DNA of 64,000 bases from positions 1,612,001-1,676,000 of the forward strand of contig JAVHKY010000055.1 in the NCBI GenBank assembly GCA_035079385.1. Reading direction: 5' to 3'. The DNA is from Aspidiotus rigidus. Lineage: Eukaryota; Arthropoda; Insecta; Hemiptera; Diaspididae. Made by a program: the position numbers and the translations under genes. The notes under the pieces are model-generated. The model was given only the letters and a program-made list of their open reading frames with translations, ran no database searches and was not told the origin of the DNA. Below, in pieces: positions 1-11,512 of this stretch (position 1 is the first letter of the stretch; every line of letters starts with the position of its first letter).

Positions 1-1110
1 CCTACGAGAAGAAGCGCGCCAATTTTGTTGATTTCGCGCGGATTTTGTCGATTTCGCGCAACTTCGATCGACGATTTCTTAGCGAAAAAATCGTCGGGGG
101 GGAGAAAAAGTATATATTTTTAGAATCGTCTCGAGGAGTAGAATCGTTTACATATAATATATAAGGAATTTGAAGGTAGTGTGCTCAGTCACCGTAACCA
201 AAATTTGACAAAACAAAAAATTCAAGGCTCTAGGGGTTGTGGGAAGCGAGATACAAGCGTACTAAATTTGAATGAAATATCAAAAATAATAAAATCTGAT
301 GAACCCTTGGTGAACCTGGATTGAACCAAGAATGAACATGTTGAATGATGAAAGGTCATGAAAGGTTCTTCATATAGTACACTAGAAGAGGTAGTAGTAG
401 GCTCACTCCTTCCAAACTACCATATAACGCGGAGCGCAAAATGAAAACTTCGTTTTTTTCCGTTTCCTACTTTTACATGGGCTCTTATGGAGAATATTCG
501 CGTCCGGTCCCAAAAGAGTCGCCCTCTACATTTACTATAGCGGCCATTTGTGGAAACTGGACGATAAAAGGTGATGTTTCAGATAATTGGTGAAATTTTT
601 ATTTTTATGAGTTTCATACTATTCTACTAGTCAAGAGAGTCAAAAAAGGTCATTATAAGTGGTACTTTTTTTTTCAGTATTAATAGAGATATAGCTAGTT
701 GAAATAACATACACTCTTATGTAAATTTGTCCACGACACTAGCGCGTCTACAGTAGTGGCCTTATGCGAATCGGAATATCCATTATTTGCTTATCTTAAT
801 TAAAGGTTGTTTTTTCGTCTTTTCTTGTTTCTGTTCAACGTCTGATAAAATACTGGTATAATTATTTTTTGATCTGCTTTATTTCTGACGCTTTGGACTA
901 GTTATATATACATGCACACAGGAAAAACTTAAAAAGTGAGTAATAATAAACAACTCAGATAGATGATGTGCACATGAGGCAATTGAGCAGGTAAAGGAGA
1001 TCAGTGTTGTTCACAAGAATTCCAAATAAATAGCTTCATCCAATGATCAGTTCTGCGGTTACAAAAGACAGCAAATTTCGACAGAGAATTACCCTTTACA
1101 AGCTATTTTC
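1..1110. other. Non-coding stretch, nothing recognised
   Basis: AT-rich sequence without a credible exon. The first 60 bases contain a short imperfect repeat of gattt(t/c)g(t/c)cgatttcgcg. No terminal inverted repeats, RNA genes or long open frames were seen. Confidence 0.6.
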
Positions 1111-1111
1111 T

Positions 1112-1345
1112 CAGGGCTGGCAGAACGGGAACGTAACCGGGAACGGAAACGGAATATAACCAGTATTTTTCAGACTCCGGAACCGTAACGGGATCGAAAC
1201 TTTATTTTCCGGTTGATCGAGAACCGTTCCCGGGAACGGAGTCGGAACGGAACATGAAAACTCGGAGAATGGATAATTGACGGGAACCTCTCTCTCGCTC
1301 GTCCAAAGTGAGAACGAGAACGGGACGGGAACGATAAAATTGTGG
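1112..1345. repeat. GGAACGG quasi-repeat block, hAT-MITE-like
   Basis: A block rich in degenerate copies of gggaacgg and its complement, opening with CAGGGCTGGCAGAACGG, which resembles the CAGGGCTTG-type ends of the hAT-like element at 5867-7475. No matching inverted right end was found, so it may be a truncated element. The short minus-strand open frame here only reads the repeat. Confidence 0.45.
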
Positions 1346-1973
1346 TACGTTCAAGTACAAGATTATTCAATTTTGAAAAAGATTACTGTACCATTGAAGT
1401 GCATGTTCTCGACGCAGCACAAATATCAAAAATTGAAATTAGAACTTATTTGAGAGGTCAAGTTGAGTAAACATTTATGTGGAGTATACTCTTGCCTCTT
1501 TTTTCTTTTTTTGTAATCTTTTGTATGCGAGCAATTTTGAGTCCGCCAATATTGCCGCATGTGCATTCAAAATGTTCTGGATTGGTGGACATTTGAAATA
1601 ATAAGTAAATAAGGGAACCTATTCATCAGATGAAACATCTCTATTTTACATCATAATATATTTTATGATGTCAAATTCATTTTCTGGTTATACGCACTGA
1701 AGCTGCAAATTGCAAACACACCTTTTTTTAATTACACAAAGAATAACCTGATTTACAAAACACAACAAGCAATGGGGCATTATGTCTATGTAGACTATGA
1801 TCACAGGAAGACCAAATCAAAGCAACTGGGATCAATGGTTCAAGATTATATTATATACTCCATTCAATATTTCAAACGCAACTCACAATGAAGATTTTTT
1901 AAAAGATTTAGAGATCTATGTAAATAAATTTCTTTGATGAAAATAATTCCAATATATCTTTCATCAGTACACT
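1346..1973. other. Non-coding stretch, nothing recognised
   Basis: AT-rich sequence with short T runs near 1500. No exon, repeat pair or RNA feature could be supported. Confidence 0.55.
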
Positions 1974-2363
1974 AGACCGATTCCCCGGTGACGTCAAGGT
2001 GTTGATAACAGTGAGCGATAGTGAGTTAAAGTACCCATATTTGTAATCAATATTAGGATTATTGGGTCAATCCTGATATTGATTTCCATAAGAATACACT
2101 AGGAACGATTCGATCACATACAGATATTCAAAAATAAGATGTTCCTAATGTATCAGAGATCTCTATCTAGAATCTAGAAGTTCTCTGGAATTTAAATATG
2201 TAGCTTTGATTGTTAACATACTTCTTGTTTTTGAATACTAGTGAAAGATCGAAACGTTCCCTGTGTATTCTTATGGGATTCTAAAATGACTGCCCCAAAA
2301 CCAGCAGCAGAGAAGAAGAATTCAAACAAAATCAAAGATGTTGACGTCACGGGGAGTTGGTCT
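1974..2363. mobile_element. MITE with nested inverted repeats
   Basis: Outer inverted ends: agaccgattccccggtgacg (from 1974) and the complement of agttggtct with ttgacgtcacgggg (2341-2363). A second inner pair, (c)ataagaatacac with gtgtattcttatg, lies at about 2087 and 2276. The inner pair recurs at 12198-12387, so this is a dispersed family. There is no coding capacity; an autonomous partner is not visible. Confidence 0.65.
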
Positions 2364-3026
2364 ATACACTACTTGCTACAAAAAACTAGTGATGGGCAAA
2401 AACCAATAGTTTGAAACTACCGATAGTCCAATAGTCTTCCTCCTGACATTATCTATTTATTCGGTACCTAGTTTTCTAGAAAACTATCCGTAGTATTGAT
2501 ATATCAATAGTGTTTCCATTTCATCCATTTAGGGCAGTGGTGCGCTAGTGTTCAGAAGAAAATCACTCATGCTTTTCCTCTGTCATTTCCAATTTTTATA
2601 CTCTACACAATTTTTTCTTATTTCTTGGTCCATTTAAAGTTTACATGATGATTTTCTTCTTTCATCAATTTTTCTCATTTCAAGAAGGAAAAAATAGTGA
2701 CACATGTGACAGAATTTGTTGAAAAATACATACTACCGGTAGTGACGATAACCATGGCCGTCACTAGTTACAGGCCGGTAGGCTGAAAAATGACAACAAC
2801 GCCAGGGGGCTGACGTTTACATGCACTCTTATAGAAAATACCAGAAAGATTTCGTAGACTGCTTAATGTGATCGCTTCGGTGACAAGCAATTTGATAACA
2901 TTAACCGAATGATAACAATAGATGGCAGGTAGAAAAATTGGAAAAAAGAAGAAAAAAAAAAAACATGTCTTTATTCATTTTTGTACATCAAGAAGGATGA
3001 AAGTCAAAATTATGTACATAATATGG

Positions 3027-3437
3027 ACCCTATTTAGCCAAACCCAACCAAGCGACATGATAACGATCTGACGAAAAGGAGAATCTCCGCTTATAGTAAA
3101 GGAGCATTTCTCTAGATTGTTATCATGTTGCTTGGTTGGGTTTGGCTAAATCTTAGACCATACAACAGATAGACCGAGCATCGGCCATATACGCGTGTAC
3201 AACGCGTTGAACGGAAGATATGATAAGAAAATAAGGAGGACTGGACCTCAATGAAGGCAACGCGGGTGAACGCGCGGAGCAGTGAAACACACGGTACACC
3301 CGCGCCGCCCATCAAATTTGTAAACAAGGTCCAGTCCCTCTTATTTTCTTATGTGTCTTCGTATCATGTCCTCCGTTCAAAGATTCATTGCTATGCTCGG
3401 TCTATCTGTTGTATAGTCTAAGGGCTAAATAGGGTTC
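3027..3437. mobile_element. Fold-back element inside the Tigger remnant
   Basis: Three nested inverted pairs: accctatttagcc (3027) with ggctaaatagggt (3437); agccaaacccaaccaagc with its complement at about 3128-3150; and agatagaccgagca plus a tract around tcttattttcttat paired across 3170-3410. The whole would fold into a long imperfect hairpin. No coding capacity. Confidence 0.6.
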
Positions 3438-3454
3438 ATATTTACTGTACTACA

Positions 3455-3991
3455 TTATTGTAAATATTTTTGTAAAGTACTTTGGCGAGAATTATTGCTG
3501 ACCATTCTATGAATGAAGGACTCATACTTATACTCTTCATCAAAGCTGTCAGCATGGTTTTGCACGTATCTCTTCAATATAGTTAATGCTTGTAATGCTT
3601 TGCGATTGGAAGGAGGTGTTTCTACTTCATCATTGTCCTCATCACTCATTTCCTGTAGTTCTGGTGCACTAAACTGAGACAATACATCTTCGTCAGTTAG
3701 TTTCTCAGAAGTTTGAAGGTTTTCATCTACTGCCATCCATTCTTCATATTGTTCTTTCGATAGATCAGCAGGGCGGCTCAGAACCTCTTCTTCCTCCATG
3801 TTGTCTGGGTTAACAAATCCTCCATGTTTCCAACAATTGCGAATAGTGGCTTCACTAACCATGCCCCACCCTTGATTGATGAGATGTACAGCGTCCAAAA
3901 TAGAGGTGTGCTTGGCAATATCAGCGGAATTGCACAATTCTTCTCGTTCCAAGCAGTTGTCAATTTCTCTCAAAATTTTCCTCTTTTTCAA
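3455..3991 (-). pseudogene. pogo/Tigger transposase, C-terminal remnant
   Basis: A 178-residue frame that matches, by recognition, the region after the DDE domain of Tigger/pogo transposases: 'DAVHLINQGWGMVSEATIRN' (about residues 33-52) followed by NCWKHGGF, then acidic and Ser-rich sequence and a basic end (RQSTLQKYLQ). The N-terminal CENP-B-like DNA-binding and catalytic DDE parts are absent, so no transposition activity is expected from this copy. Family members bind their terminal repeats and cut and paste into TA. It sits within the matching TIRs at 2853-4183 and reads towards the fold-back at 3027-3437. Confidence 0.7.
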
Positions 3992-4924
3992 GTCATTTAG
4001 TAAGAAATTTTCATTTTTTAGTACTTTTATGAAACATTTTCGATAACATTAACCAAAATTTTGATCATAATATGCGAAAATTTTCCCATGTATTAGGATA
4101 CATCCGTTTTGTTTCAACCATTTTGATAATATTAACCTGTTCGATAACACTACCCGTGTGTACATTAAGCGGCGTCTACTGTAATCGATTTTTTCTCAAA
4201 TACAGGGCATTTTAAAGAGAAAGTGAAGGGAACTCAAACTAAAGAACGAACATTTTTCCATTTTTTGCGGGTACTCTCATTGAAATCCGTTCACTCCTTA
4301 TCAAACGAAATTATTTGAAAATGAAAAGTCGTGGTAGCGGGCAAAGTGCGGTACTGTAATACTTTGCCGCACGCAACCCGAATCGTCTATGTGAGGAAGC
4401 TGATTGCAGCGGCCGTTGACAGATTTAGTCTACCGGCCTGTAACTAGAGACGGCCATGCGATAGCGGTGATATTCTATAGATAGTTTTCCAGTTACCAAA
4501 TCTATCCGTAGTATCAATAGCTCAGCAGGAAAACTATTGGTAGTATCGATAGTACGACCGATAGTGCCCAACACTACAAAGAACGTATACCTGTCTTTTC
4601 AGCATACACATCAGCATTTAGTTTTGAATAGATACAAACAACACATGAAACAAATCATTCTTCTCCCATTAAATTTCAATAATCTAGCCAAAGTCGTAGA
4701 GAACACCAAGTTGTGTAACTTGCGCAGTTTCATGTTGTTGCCACAGAACATGAATGTTGACCGCTGGCGTAGCATTGCTCAGGAGTTTTTTTGGAAATAG
4801 CTGGCTACCGATGGAGAAAATGTGTTTTTCAAATTTTAATTTCTAAAATTCTAATGAACCGTTTATATAGACCATTTTTGTATGACGTCATAATTTTAAT
4901 AAATCGGGTGATTTGGCATTTGCG

Positions 4925-5155
4925 GACCATCTTATTGCCACTGGCCATGGTTTCATCGAGGGATCTGAGTCCCTCTTCCATAGAGAGTCCTCGGCTTTCA
5001 AACGTAGGTACCGCGCTAGAACACATCGAAATTATTCGCCATCTGAATAACGATAACCTAAATGTGCTCAACAGGTACATACCTGATGAGGGTTTGATTG
5101 AATTAGTTTACGAGTATGATTCACCTTGTGATGACTCGCTAGTTCAGTCATGTCC
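4925..5155 (+). pseudogene. Penelope-like element fragment (C-terminal end)
   Basis: Two adjacent frames match the C-terminal 75 or so residues of the Penelope-like ORF at 40769-41599. The first frame (4925-5008) reads DHLIATGHGFIEGSESLFHR, against DHLLESGHKFKEGSGILLHR in the other copy. After a frameshift near 5007 the second frame (5011-5152) reads ALEHIEIIRHLNN and YIPDEGLIELVYEYDS. It is the tail just after the GIY-YIG endonuclease. Reverse transcriptase and endonuclease are missing, so this is a dead 3' fragment. Confidence 0.75.
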
Positions 5156-5866
5156 TCCTCGGTAGTTCTTGTTGCCGGCCGGAGTTGGTTCAGTTGCTTT
5201 CACGTCCCCGTTGACAATGGTTTTTTAATCGAAAGCGCTCCGGTGTATTTTCATTTCTGTGGCTCTATTCAAATTACTCCGTACGTTTTAATCGTTGAGT
5301 ATGTCGTCGTTAGATATATGTGCCGTGCTGTTCATTGAATCTCCAGATGTTTCATACGAAAAATGTTCATCATTTTAGTTCTACTTTTGTTAAAAATATC
5401 GCAAAAGCTTAACATTCGAAGGGTTCTTCTAATATTTATCAAAGTCTGCAAAATCCTATAATTATTATAAACGAGCACTATGCGCGCCAGCAGAGTAGCA
5501 GCTTGCAAATGTAAATTTCAAATACGTATATGTTTATGTCATCACAAAAATCATCTATTCATGTATGGCTTTAAAAAAAGCTGGAAGCGTCGTCTTTAAT
5601 ATTCAAAAGAAAAAATAGGTAGGTGTCGATCAATTTTTGGAGATAACACGCAGTTTCTAAACATACTTTTTATGTGTATTTCTCCCGTAAGAGCATAAGC
5701 AATGCGACCGCTGCGCACCTATAATGATAAATTTTGTTACATTTTTTTGTTTTCATTGCGTATATAGGAAGATACACAGCTTGTTATGTTATAGTAATAT
5801 AATATATGACTTTGAATCTTGCTATCGTTCTTACAAAAATTGGTTTAGAAGACGAAGATGTAAAAC
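5156..5866. other. Non-coding stretch
   Basis: AT-rich, with no supported exon or repeat pair. It ends at the target duplication of the next element. Confidence 0.5.
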
Positions 5867-7475
5867 TAGGGCTTAGAATTTAACTGTTATAACCGTGACC
5901 GGAAAAAAAAAGTATCGATCTTGACCGATTGACCGATAACCGTTTCAAAGAATGATCGATAGTTCATAACAGTTATAACCGATATTTTATAACTCTCAAA
6001 CGGTCATAACAGTTATCCTGACCGAAATAATAACTGTCAAACACGCAGTAAGGAGAGAAAGCTTCGATTCAGCAATTCAACCTGAGGTTCGGCCCAGCCC
6101 AAGGTGTTTGAAAAGAGGTGTGCTCAGTTCAATTGTAAACAAAACGCAACCCGCACGCACATTTAAAAATACATATGATGCAAATCCGAGTGCCGTCACC
6201 TGGTTCCGTTTTTACATTGTTTTATTTTAAATGGAGATCAGCTGATGTAGCGCCTTGTTGTTTACATTGAGCTGAGCACACCTCTTTTCAAACACCTTGG
6301 GCCCAGCCGTCCAAGACATACTTTTCAGCAGATTCATTTTTGACTTTGTAAGTTTGTAGGGTTTGTAGCTGTTGGCTTGTTGCCGTTTGCCGTTGGCATT
6401 CAGATAACAACAAGAAAGAGCCTTAGTTAGGCACAAACCAATCAGCGAGAAAGCTTCACCTACATACAACAAGTTGGACAAAAGATCCTTGTTTTGCTGA
6501 CTGATTGGTTTGTGACAAAGTACGACCCTTCTGTCTCATGTTATCGCCTCATTAGCTCATCGTTGGCTCATAGCAAAGTGTGTATGTTCGACTGTTTCGA
6601 CTTCGAGTTTCAACAAGATTAAACTGTGTTGACTATTGCATTAAAATTTTCAACAATTTTCCTTTATTGATTCATTCTATGGTGCGCTTTCTAATTTTTC
6701 AGGGCTTGCACAATAACAGTTATTTTTTGGTTAACTGTTATAACCGAAATGAAAATATCAATTTTGACTGATTGACTGTTAACCGTTATAATTGACGATC
6801 GATCTTGACCGATTGACCGTTAAACGTTATTTTTTCGGTTATAACTGTTATTTGACCGAAAATTCTAGGTCTTCTAACAACGTTAACCGAAAATTTTAGG
6901 ACTTTGACCGAAATATTTTTCTATATTTAACAGTTATTGGTCAAAATACAGCTTGACCGATAACCGATAACCGAAAAAATTGGGAGGATCATTTTGACCG
7001 ATAACCGAAAAAATTTGTGAGGTCATTTGACCGATAACCGTTAACCGTTAAAAAAATTTCGGTCACAAGCTCTCTATTTTTGTTTGTTCAAATTCTCTTC
7101 CACTTCCACAGATTCTTTTGCCTGAGACTGAGATAAGATCTACAGCAAATCTTAGGGCAATTATTGCTGTATCAATCTTCAAATTAAATCTCCTCAATGT
7201 AATGAGAGTTCAATGGTCAAGAAATGTGTAAACAATTTATCAAATGTGCAGCTGGTCACAACATCGAAAAAATAATGTTGTACTACACTACTACCTAACT
7301 TCTTTCAACTTTTCATTTTCTTTGTGTGACCGAAATTTTTTGGTCATAACAGTTATAACCATTATTTGGCCAACGTTTTGACCGTTTGACCGTTATGACC
7401 GATAATCGTTTCAAATGAAATTTTCTGAGAGTTATTTGAGATTTAACCGAAAAAAAATAACGGTCAAAAGCCCTA
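5867..7475. mobile_element. hAT-like element with 8-bp TSD and quasi-repeat interior
   Basis: Ends TAGGGCTT (5867) and AAGCCCTA (ends 7475) are inverted, and both flanks carry the identical octamer TGTAAAAC (5859-5866 and 7476-7483), the 8-bp target duplication expected for hAT elements. The interior (5880-6050, 6715-7070, 7330-7460) consists largely of degenerate gaccgataaccgttataac-type words in both orientations. A second CAGGGCTTGcaC ... cacaAGCtCTct element appears nested at 6700-7074, and a fold-back at 6099-6300. No transposase gene is present. Confidence 0.8.
6099..6300. mobile_element. Fold-back MITE with 7-bp TSD
   Basis: Inverted ends of about 45 bp starting CCAAGGTGTTTGAAAAGAGG, with the complement ending CACCTTGG. 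Both flanks carry the direct repeat GCCCAGC (6092-6098 and 6301-6307). No coding capacity. It is inserted inside the quasi-repeat hAT-like element. Confidence 0.75.
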
Positions 7476-7483
7476 TGTAAAAC

Positions 7484-8967
7484 AGGAAATTAATTCAGAG
7501 AAAATTCTCTAGTTCCCTAATACCTACATTACTACAGTATGTAATAAACACCGCCGGTCCGGGCTCAGTCCTTAGCGCTGTCTTGTGGTCAAAGTATAAT
7601 CTATCACAATGCCGGAGACACCTTTTTTAGGGTCGGCACAGGCGCTAGTTTTTTCTTCTTCCTCTTCGTCTTCGGCTCAGTTAAGACGCTGACGTCATGG
7701 TCGAGTGAGCCGTATGCTGTACAGTCTCGAGTCTTTGGCAGAGAAGAGATGGCTAACTCGAATAGGGCAGCTTGTTTCAAGTTACGCGTTCGTCGCTCAC
7801 TTTGGCGCTTCAATCACCATTAGAAATGTATTACTTTCCCCTGCCGTTGCGCATCACCGCTCTTCGCCTGTACAATTTCAATGGGGATTGTAGCGCTTTA
7901 GGTGACGTTCACTACAGGAGTTAGCTATCCGGTCTTTGGCTCTTGGAGTGTTGCGTTTGGATTGTATTCAACTGTTGTAATGGGTTGTAGGAATCACATA
8001 GGAACGGAACGGAACAATAAAAATAGTGGCCTCTTTATTATCGAACATTCAAACGTTCGCAATAATAAATTTGATATGTTCAAATTGCAAGTTTATTTCA
8101 TTTTAATGATTAGGTTCAGATGACTTCGAATGGAACTAAACGTCTTAATTGCGATGGAAAAGAATGAGAGTGATGAAATATGAATTCTTGAAATTGGTCT
8201 AAATATAATGTGAACGGTGAGGCGGTAGGTAGAGCAAAATATGAAATGAATGATCGTTGGTCGGTATCTAATTACAATGATTCTATAGTCTCCAATCTGA
8301 GTTTGTAGTTTTATTCGATAGAACGTGAAAAGCTAAGTGGAAAGTATGAGGTATGAACAGTTTGAATGAATAATTATCGAAATTTCATTATTTCAACTTG
8401 CAGTCTGTGTAAGGTACGTGTGTATTTAGTTTCTAGTACCGGTTATCTTATGCCTGAGTTAGAAGCCAAATATCATCGAAATCAATATTATTTCGCAATG
8501 TTTACAAAGATGTATGGAATCGAATTTTTTGGTTTTGACGGAATGTGAATATCCTTATAAGGAGGAGCTTGCTGGAAATACTTCTATAACTTGGTTTGAT
8601 ACACTGTACCTATAGGCTAATATGACAGATATACAGATAGATAGACAAAAGCTGAACATAATTCACAAAGCTTCTTTTATCAATTAATATTGTTGGGCGT
8701 TTGTTTCTTTTACTATTTTTATGAAATGATATTGTACTCAAGTGGAGGTTAGGTTAGTCTATTCAATAAAATGTGACTACGAGAGTATTGATGTATAGAT
8801 TATATATTTCATCAGAGATTGCTCTGTTCCCAACAAATTAGACGCGAGAGAGACTATTTCTAAGAACAATTCTACTATCTGCAAGTTATTATGAAATACA
8901 AATGAAACGAGATTTTTTACAATGCGATGGGAAACTGAAATGAATAATTGTGAATAAAAACGTAGGG
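7484..8967. other. Non-coding stretch
   Basis: No exon model could be supported. A Lys-rich minus-strand frame at 7604-7813 has no recognisable domain or splice context. The right part (8880-8967) is one half of a dispersed sequence that continues at 10775 and recurs at about 11207-11345, described with the MULE insertion. Confidence 0.5.
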
Positions 8968-8976
8968 AACAGAATG

Positions 8977-10765
8977 GTGCGGGGACAATTGTTCGCAGGA
9001 CATGTGTTCGCAGGACAATTATTCGCAGACAATTGTTCGCAAGACAATTGTTCGCACGGACAATTGTTCGCACGGACAATTGTTCGCACGGACAATTGTT
9101 CGCACGGACAATTATTCGCACGGACAATTATTCGCATGACAATTGTTCGCACGGACAATTATTCGCAAGGAAAAAAAATTGTTCGCATCACAAAAAAGTC
9201 TACAAGAAATTGTTCGCAAAAAAGTAAGCTTGTTAGCGTTACCCAGAAGACACCACGAGGAGGTCAGCTTAAAACGTCTTCCATCCACAAAGCAGTGAAC
9301 TTTGTTTCGTCCAGGAATATGTCAAACAATTCGTCAAAAGTGCATCGTCAAATAAATTTCAATTATAATTAATATTATGGGCAATGCCTCGTAAGTATTT
9401 CAGCAAGGGGTTTGAAAATTCGTCATTCTCGTCGTCACTATCACCTTGAACCCCATCCTCATCCTCATCATTTCCGGAGAACTTGTTAGCTAAATTTTGA
9501 ATGCGAGCTGCCATGTCAAGGTAGACTTTCTTCCGCTTCGGCAGGGGCTGGCCAGAAATAACACATTCGGCGTTGGCGTCCCCTATACTTTGCTCTCGGA
9601 GCAATGCCTCGATGAGTTTAAAAATATTTGGATGAACGGCATCAAGAGTTGCCTCGAACCCTGTATGCCATCCTTCTACAGCGTTATTTGTTTTCGGCAT
9701 GGGTCTTTTCGCGGCTTCGTAACAGTTCCACGAATCCAATGCGAATTTGGGAGGTCGTCTACCCCTGCGATGTGGCCGACCAATCCACGTATCTTCGAAG
9801 TAATCGAGGACGTCCTGTGCTTCAGGAGGAATAATATTTGCATCCACCAGAGTTTCGAATGCCTCCACCACTCTGTCGACTGGAACGTAGGCTAAAGCAG
9901 CTAGATACCTCATGCGCAGTGCAAAGTCAGTATCTTCTTCGTACCGTAAATTTTATTTTTTGGTGAAATTTTATTTAAAGGTAGGGTGTCCGTCTGTACG
10001 AATCATTACAGTTAAAAATAAATCAATTTACAGAAACGTAAGGATTTTTCAATTTTTGTGACTGCAGTATCGCGATTGAATGAAAGAAGAATGCATCATC
10101 AGACAGTAACAAGAGTTAATGACGAAAGTGAACGAGTAGACAAATATTACAGAAGTTCTTATCACTAGGGTGCATTGTTACGCGTGCTTAAATGTGTGAT
10201 GAGGTTGGAACAGGAGAAAAATATTTCTTATCGTTAACTACTCGGAACAACGTGTGTAGAACGTAAATTGTGCGAAGTGTATAAACACGTGAGATTTTCT
10301 ACGAATGGTATGGATACGCTCTTCAACAAAATTACGGCGAGACATAATTATCAAAGGATTTATTTTACGAATACCGTATAGAATTAAAATTAAAATATGC
10401 GCGAGCGCTTTCGGTAAAGATATAATTTTCTACGAAATATTACGGATGAAGGGTAGATACCTATATTTGTTCATTGTCCGAACAATTTTTCTGGGAACAA
10501 TTTTTCTGGGAACAATTTTTCTGCGAACAATTTTCCTGCAAACAATTTTTCTGCGAACAATTTTTCTGCGAACAATTTTTTGCATAAAAAGTGAACAATT
10601 GTCCGTGCGAACAATTGTCATGCGAATAATTGTCTCTTGCGAACAATTGTCCGCGCGAACAATTGTCCTGCAAATAATTATCCATGCAAACAATTGTCTT
10701 GCGAACAATTGTCTGCGAATAATTGTCCTGCGAACAAATGTCCTGCGAACAAATGTCCTAGAACC
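8977..10765. mobile_element. MULE transposon with tandem-repeat TIRs and 9-bp TSD
   Basis: Left terminus (8977-9215) and right terminus (about 10478-10765) are inverted copies of an array of a roughly 16-bp unit, acaattgttcgcacgg and variants. The flanks carry the identical 9-mer AACAGAATG (8968-8976 and 10766-10774); a 9-bp duplication is characteristic of Mutator-like elements. The only coding sequence is the transposase fragment at 9359-9913. An uninterrupted relative of the flanks at 11207-11345 shows what the target looked like. The roughly 560 bp between the ORF start and the right array holds no recognised gene. Confidence 0.85.
9359..9913 (-). CDS. MULE-type transposase, C-terminal fragment
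   Basis: This is the C-terminal part of a MULE transposase. Clear sequence similarity to the ORF at 35456-35929 of the second MULE covers (A/T)ALA(Y/F)VP, YFEDTW(I/V)GRP, FAL(D/T)SWNC, the (T)NNA(V/I)E(G/A)WH(T/R)GFE motif, which holds the conserved Glu and surrounding residues of the family, and ALLREQ. The start at 9913 is only the first Met: the frame stays open upstream to about 9945 (NLRYEEDTDFALR), matching the other copy, so the true start or an intron lies further up. The N-terminal FLYWCH/DNA-binding and first catalytic Asp regions are missing. The C-terminus is acidic (NDEDEDGVQGDSDDENDE). It is either a remnant or one exon of a split gene. Confidence 0.7.
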   Translation of the reverse strand: MRYLAALAYVPVDRVVEAFETLVDANIIPPEAQDVLDYFEDTWIGRPHRRGRRPPKFALDSWNCYEAAKRPMPKTNNAVEGWHTGFEATLDAVHPNIFKLIEALLREQSIGDANAECVISGQPLPKRKKVYLDMAARIQNLANKFSGNDEDEDGVQGDSDDENDEFSNPLLKYLRGIAHNINYN

Positions 10766-10774
10766 AACAGAATG

Positions 10775-11512
10775 ATTTAAAAGTCGATCATAGATCGCGA
10801 ATGCGGTATTCCGGCTTTGTAGTCCGCAATTCAATTTTGTATTTTAATTTACCTATACACTTAGTTCTAAGTACTTGAAGTTGACAACAAAGGTAGTATA
10901 ATAATTACATCGTTGGGTTTTGAGCAGACAAATGAAGTTTGTGGTATTATTAATTAATCAAGGATTTCAATTCTACGTAATGTTACGATTTGTATTACTT
11001 ATTATTCTTACCTCATGACGAAAATGACAGTTGTTGGAAGGGTGTAATATCAGCGTTATTTGTACTCAACAGTGGTTCCTTCAGGTTAAGTTATTGCTTA
11101 TTAATTGTTGAGTGTTAGCTTTTATAAATAGAATCAAAAAGATGTGATGTGAATTCTTGAAAAGGCGGTTCTCACAATTTGAATGAAATTGTATACAACT
11201 GAAAGGGAATGTCTTACAACGCAATGGGATGATGAAATGAATAATTAGGTACAAATAAAAAAGTAGGAAATAGTATGATCAATAATTGATTGTGAATGCG
11301 ATATCCTAGCTTTGTAATCCTCAATTCAATTTTAATATGTACTTGGTCCTACTTTGTAGTCGTTGGGTTTTAGCGGAGAGAGAGAATCAAATTAATACCA
11401 AAGACTGAATGATTGCTTAAAACAGGTAATAGCCAAAGAGATCTGAGATCTGAGCACAAACCTCTTCCAGCTTGTTTTACAAGTTTCTTCTTGATACATA
11501 CCATATACTCCG
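10775..11512. other. Intergenic; holds relative of the MULE target site
   Basis: Positions 11207-11345 repeat, without insertion, the sequence flanking the MULE on both sides: acaacgcaatggga, gaaatgaataatt, gtaggaaatag(t)atga and gcgatatcctagctttgtaat against the flanks at 8920-8976 and 10766-10835. No gene seen. Confidence 0.6.

Larger units (their letters stand above)
2853..4183. mobile_element. pogo/Tigger-like DNA transposon, internally deleted
   Basis: Ends are imperfect inverted repeats: cgtagactgcttaatgtg (2853) and tacattaagcggcgtctac (4161), with subterminal gataacattaacc motifs at about 2893, 4043 and 4124. The only coding remnant is the transposase C-terminal part on the minus strand (3455-3991). 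A fold-back (3027-3437) has inserted beside it. The copy is far too short to be autonomous. Confidence 0.65.
2387..4576. mobile_element. hAT-like composite element with nested inserts
   Basis: Left end TAGTGATGGGCAAA (2387) and right end tagtgcccaacacta (4562-4576, inverted) match the (C/T)AGTGNTGGGCA ends typical of hAT elements. Just inside each end are ctatcggtag/ctatcgatag quasi-repeats (2410-2530 and 4450-4560) and an inverted pair around ccggtaggct / agtctaccgg (2770 and 4430). The interior carries a pogo/Tigger remnant, so the element is a shell invaded by a second transposon. No hAT transposase is left. The flanks (acaaaaac / caaagaac) are similar, but a clean 8-bp duplication cannot be claimed. 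Confidence 0.6.

Noticed and set aside
1170..1370. Arg/Ser-rich minus-strand frame
   Set aside because: Reads the gggaacgg quasi-repeat block.
7604..7813. Lys-rich minus-strand frame of 69 codons
   Set aside because: No domain, no splice sites in phase, no homologue recognised; too short to support alone.
9000..9215. CRISPR-like array
   Set aside because: Units are contiguous, about 16 bp, with no unique spacers, and are mirrored at the other end of a transposon in a eukaryotic genome.
8777..9372. Overlapping open frames on both strands with repeats of NCSHGQLFART or CEQLSVRTI type
   Set aside because: They translate the tandem 16-mer array of the MULE terminus; a repeat with period not a multiple of three opens several frames at once. 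Not genes.
10305..10834. Open frames with TIFLRTIFL / KIVRRKIV repeats
   Set aside because: Same cause: the right terminal array of the MULE read in different frames.
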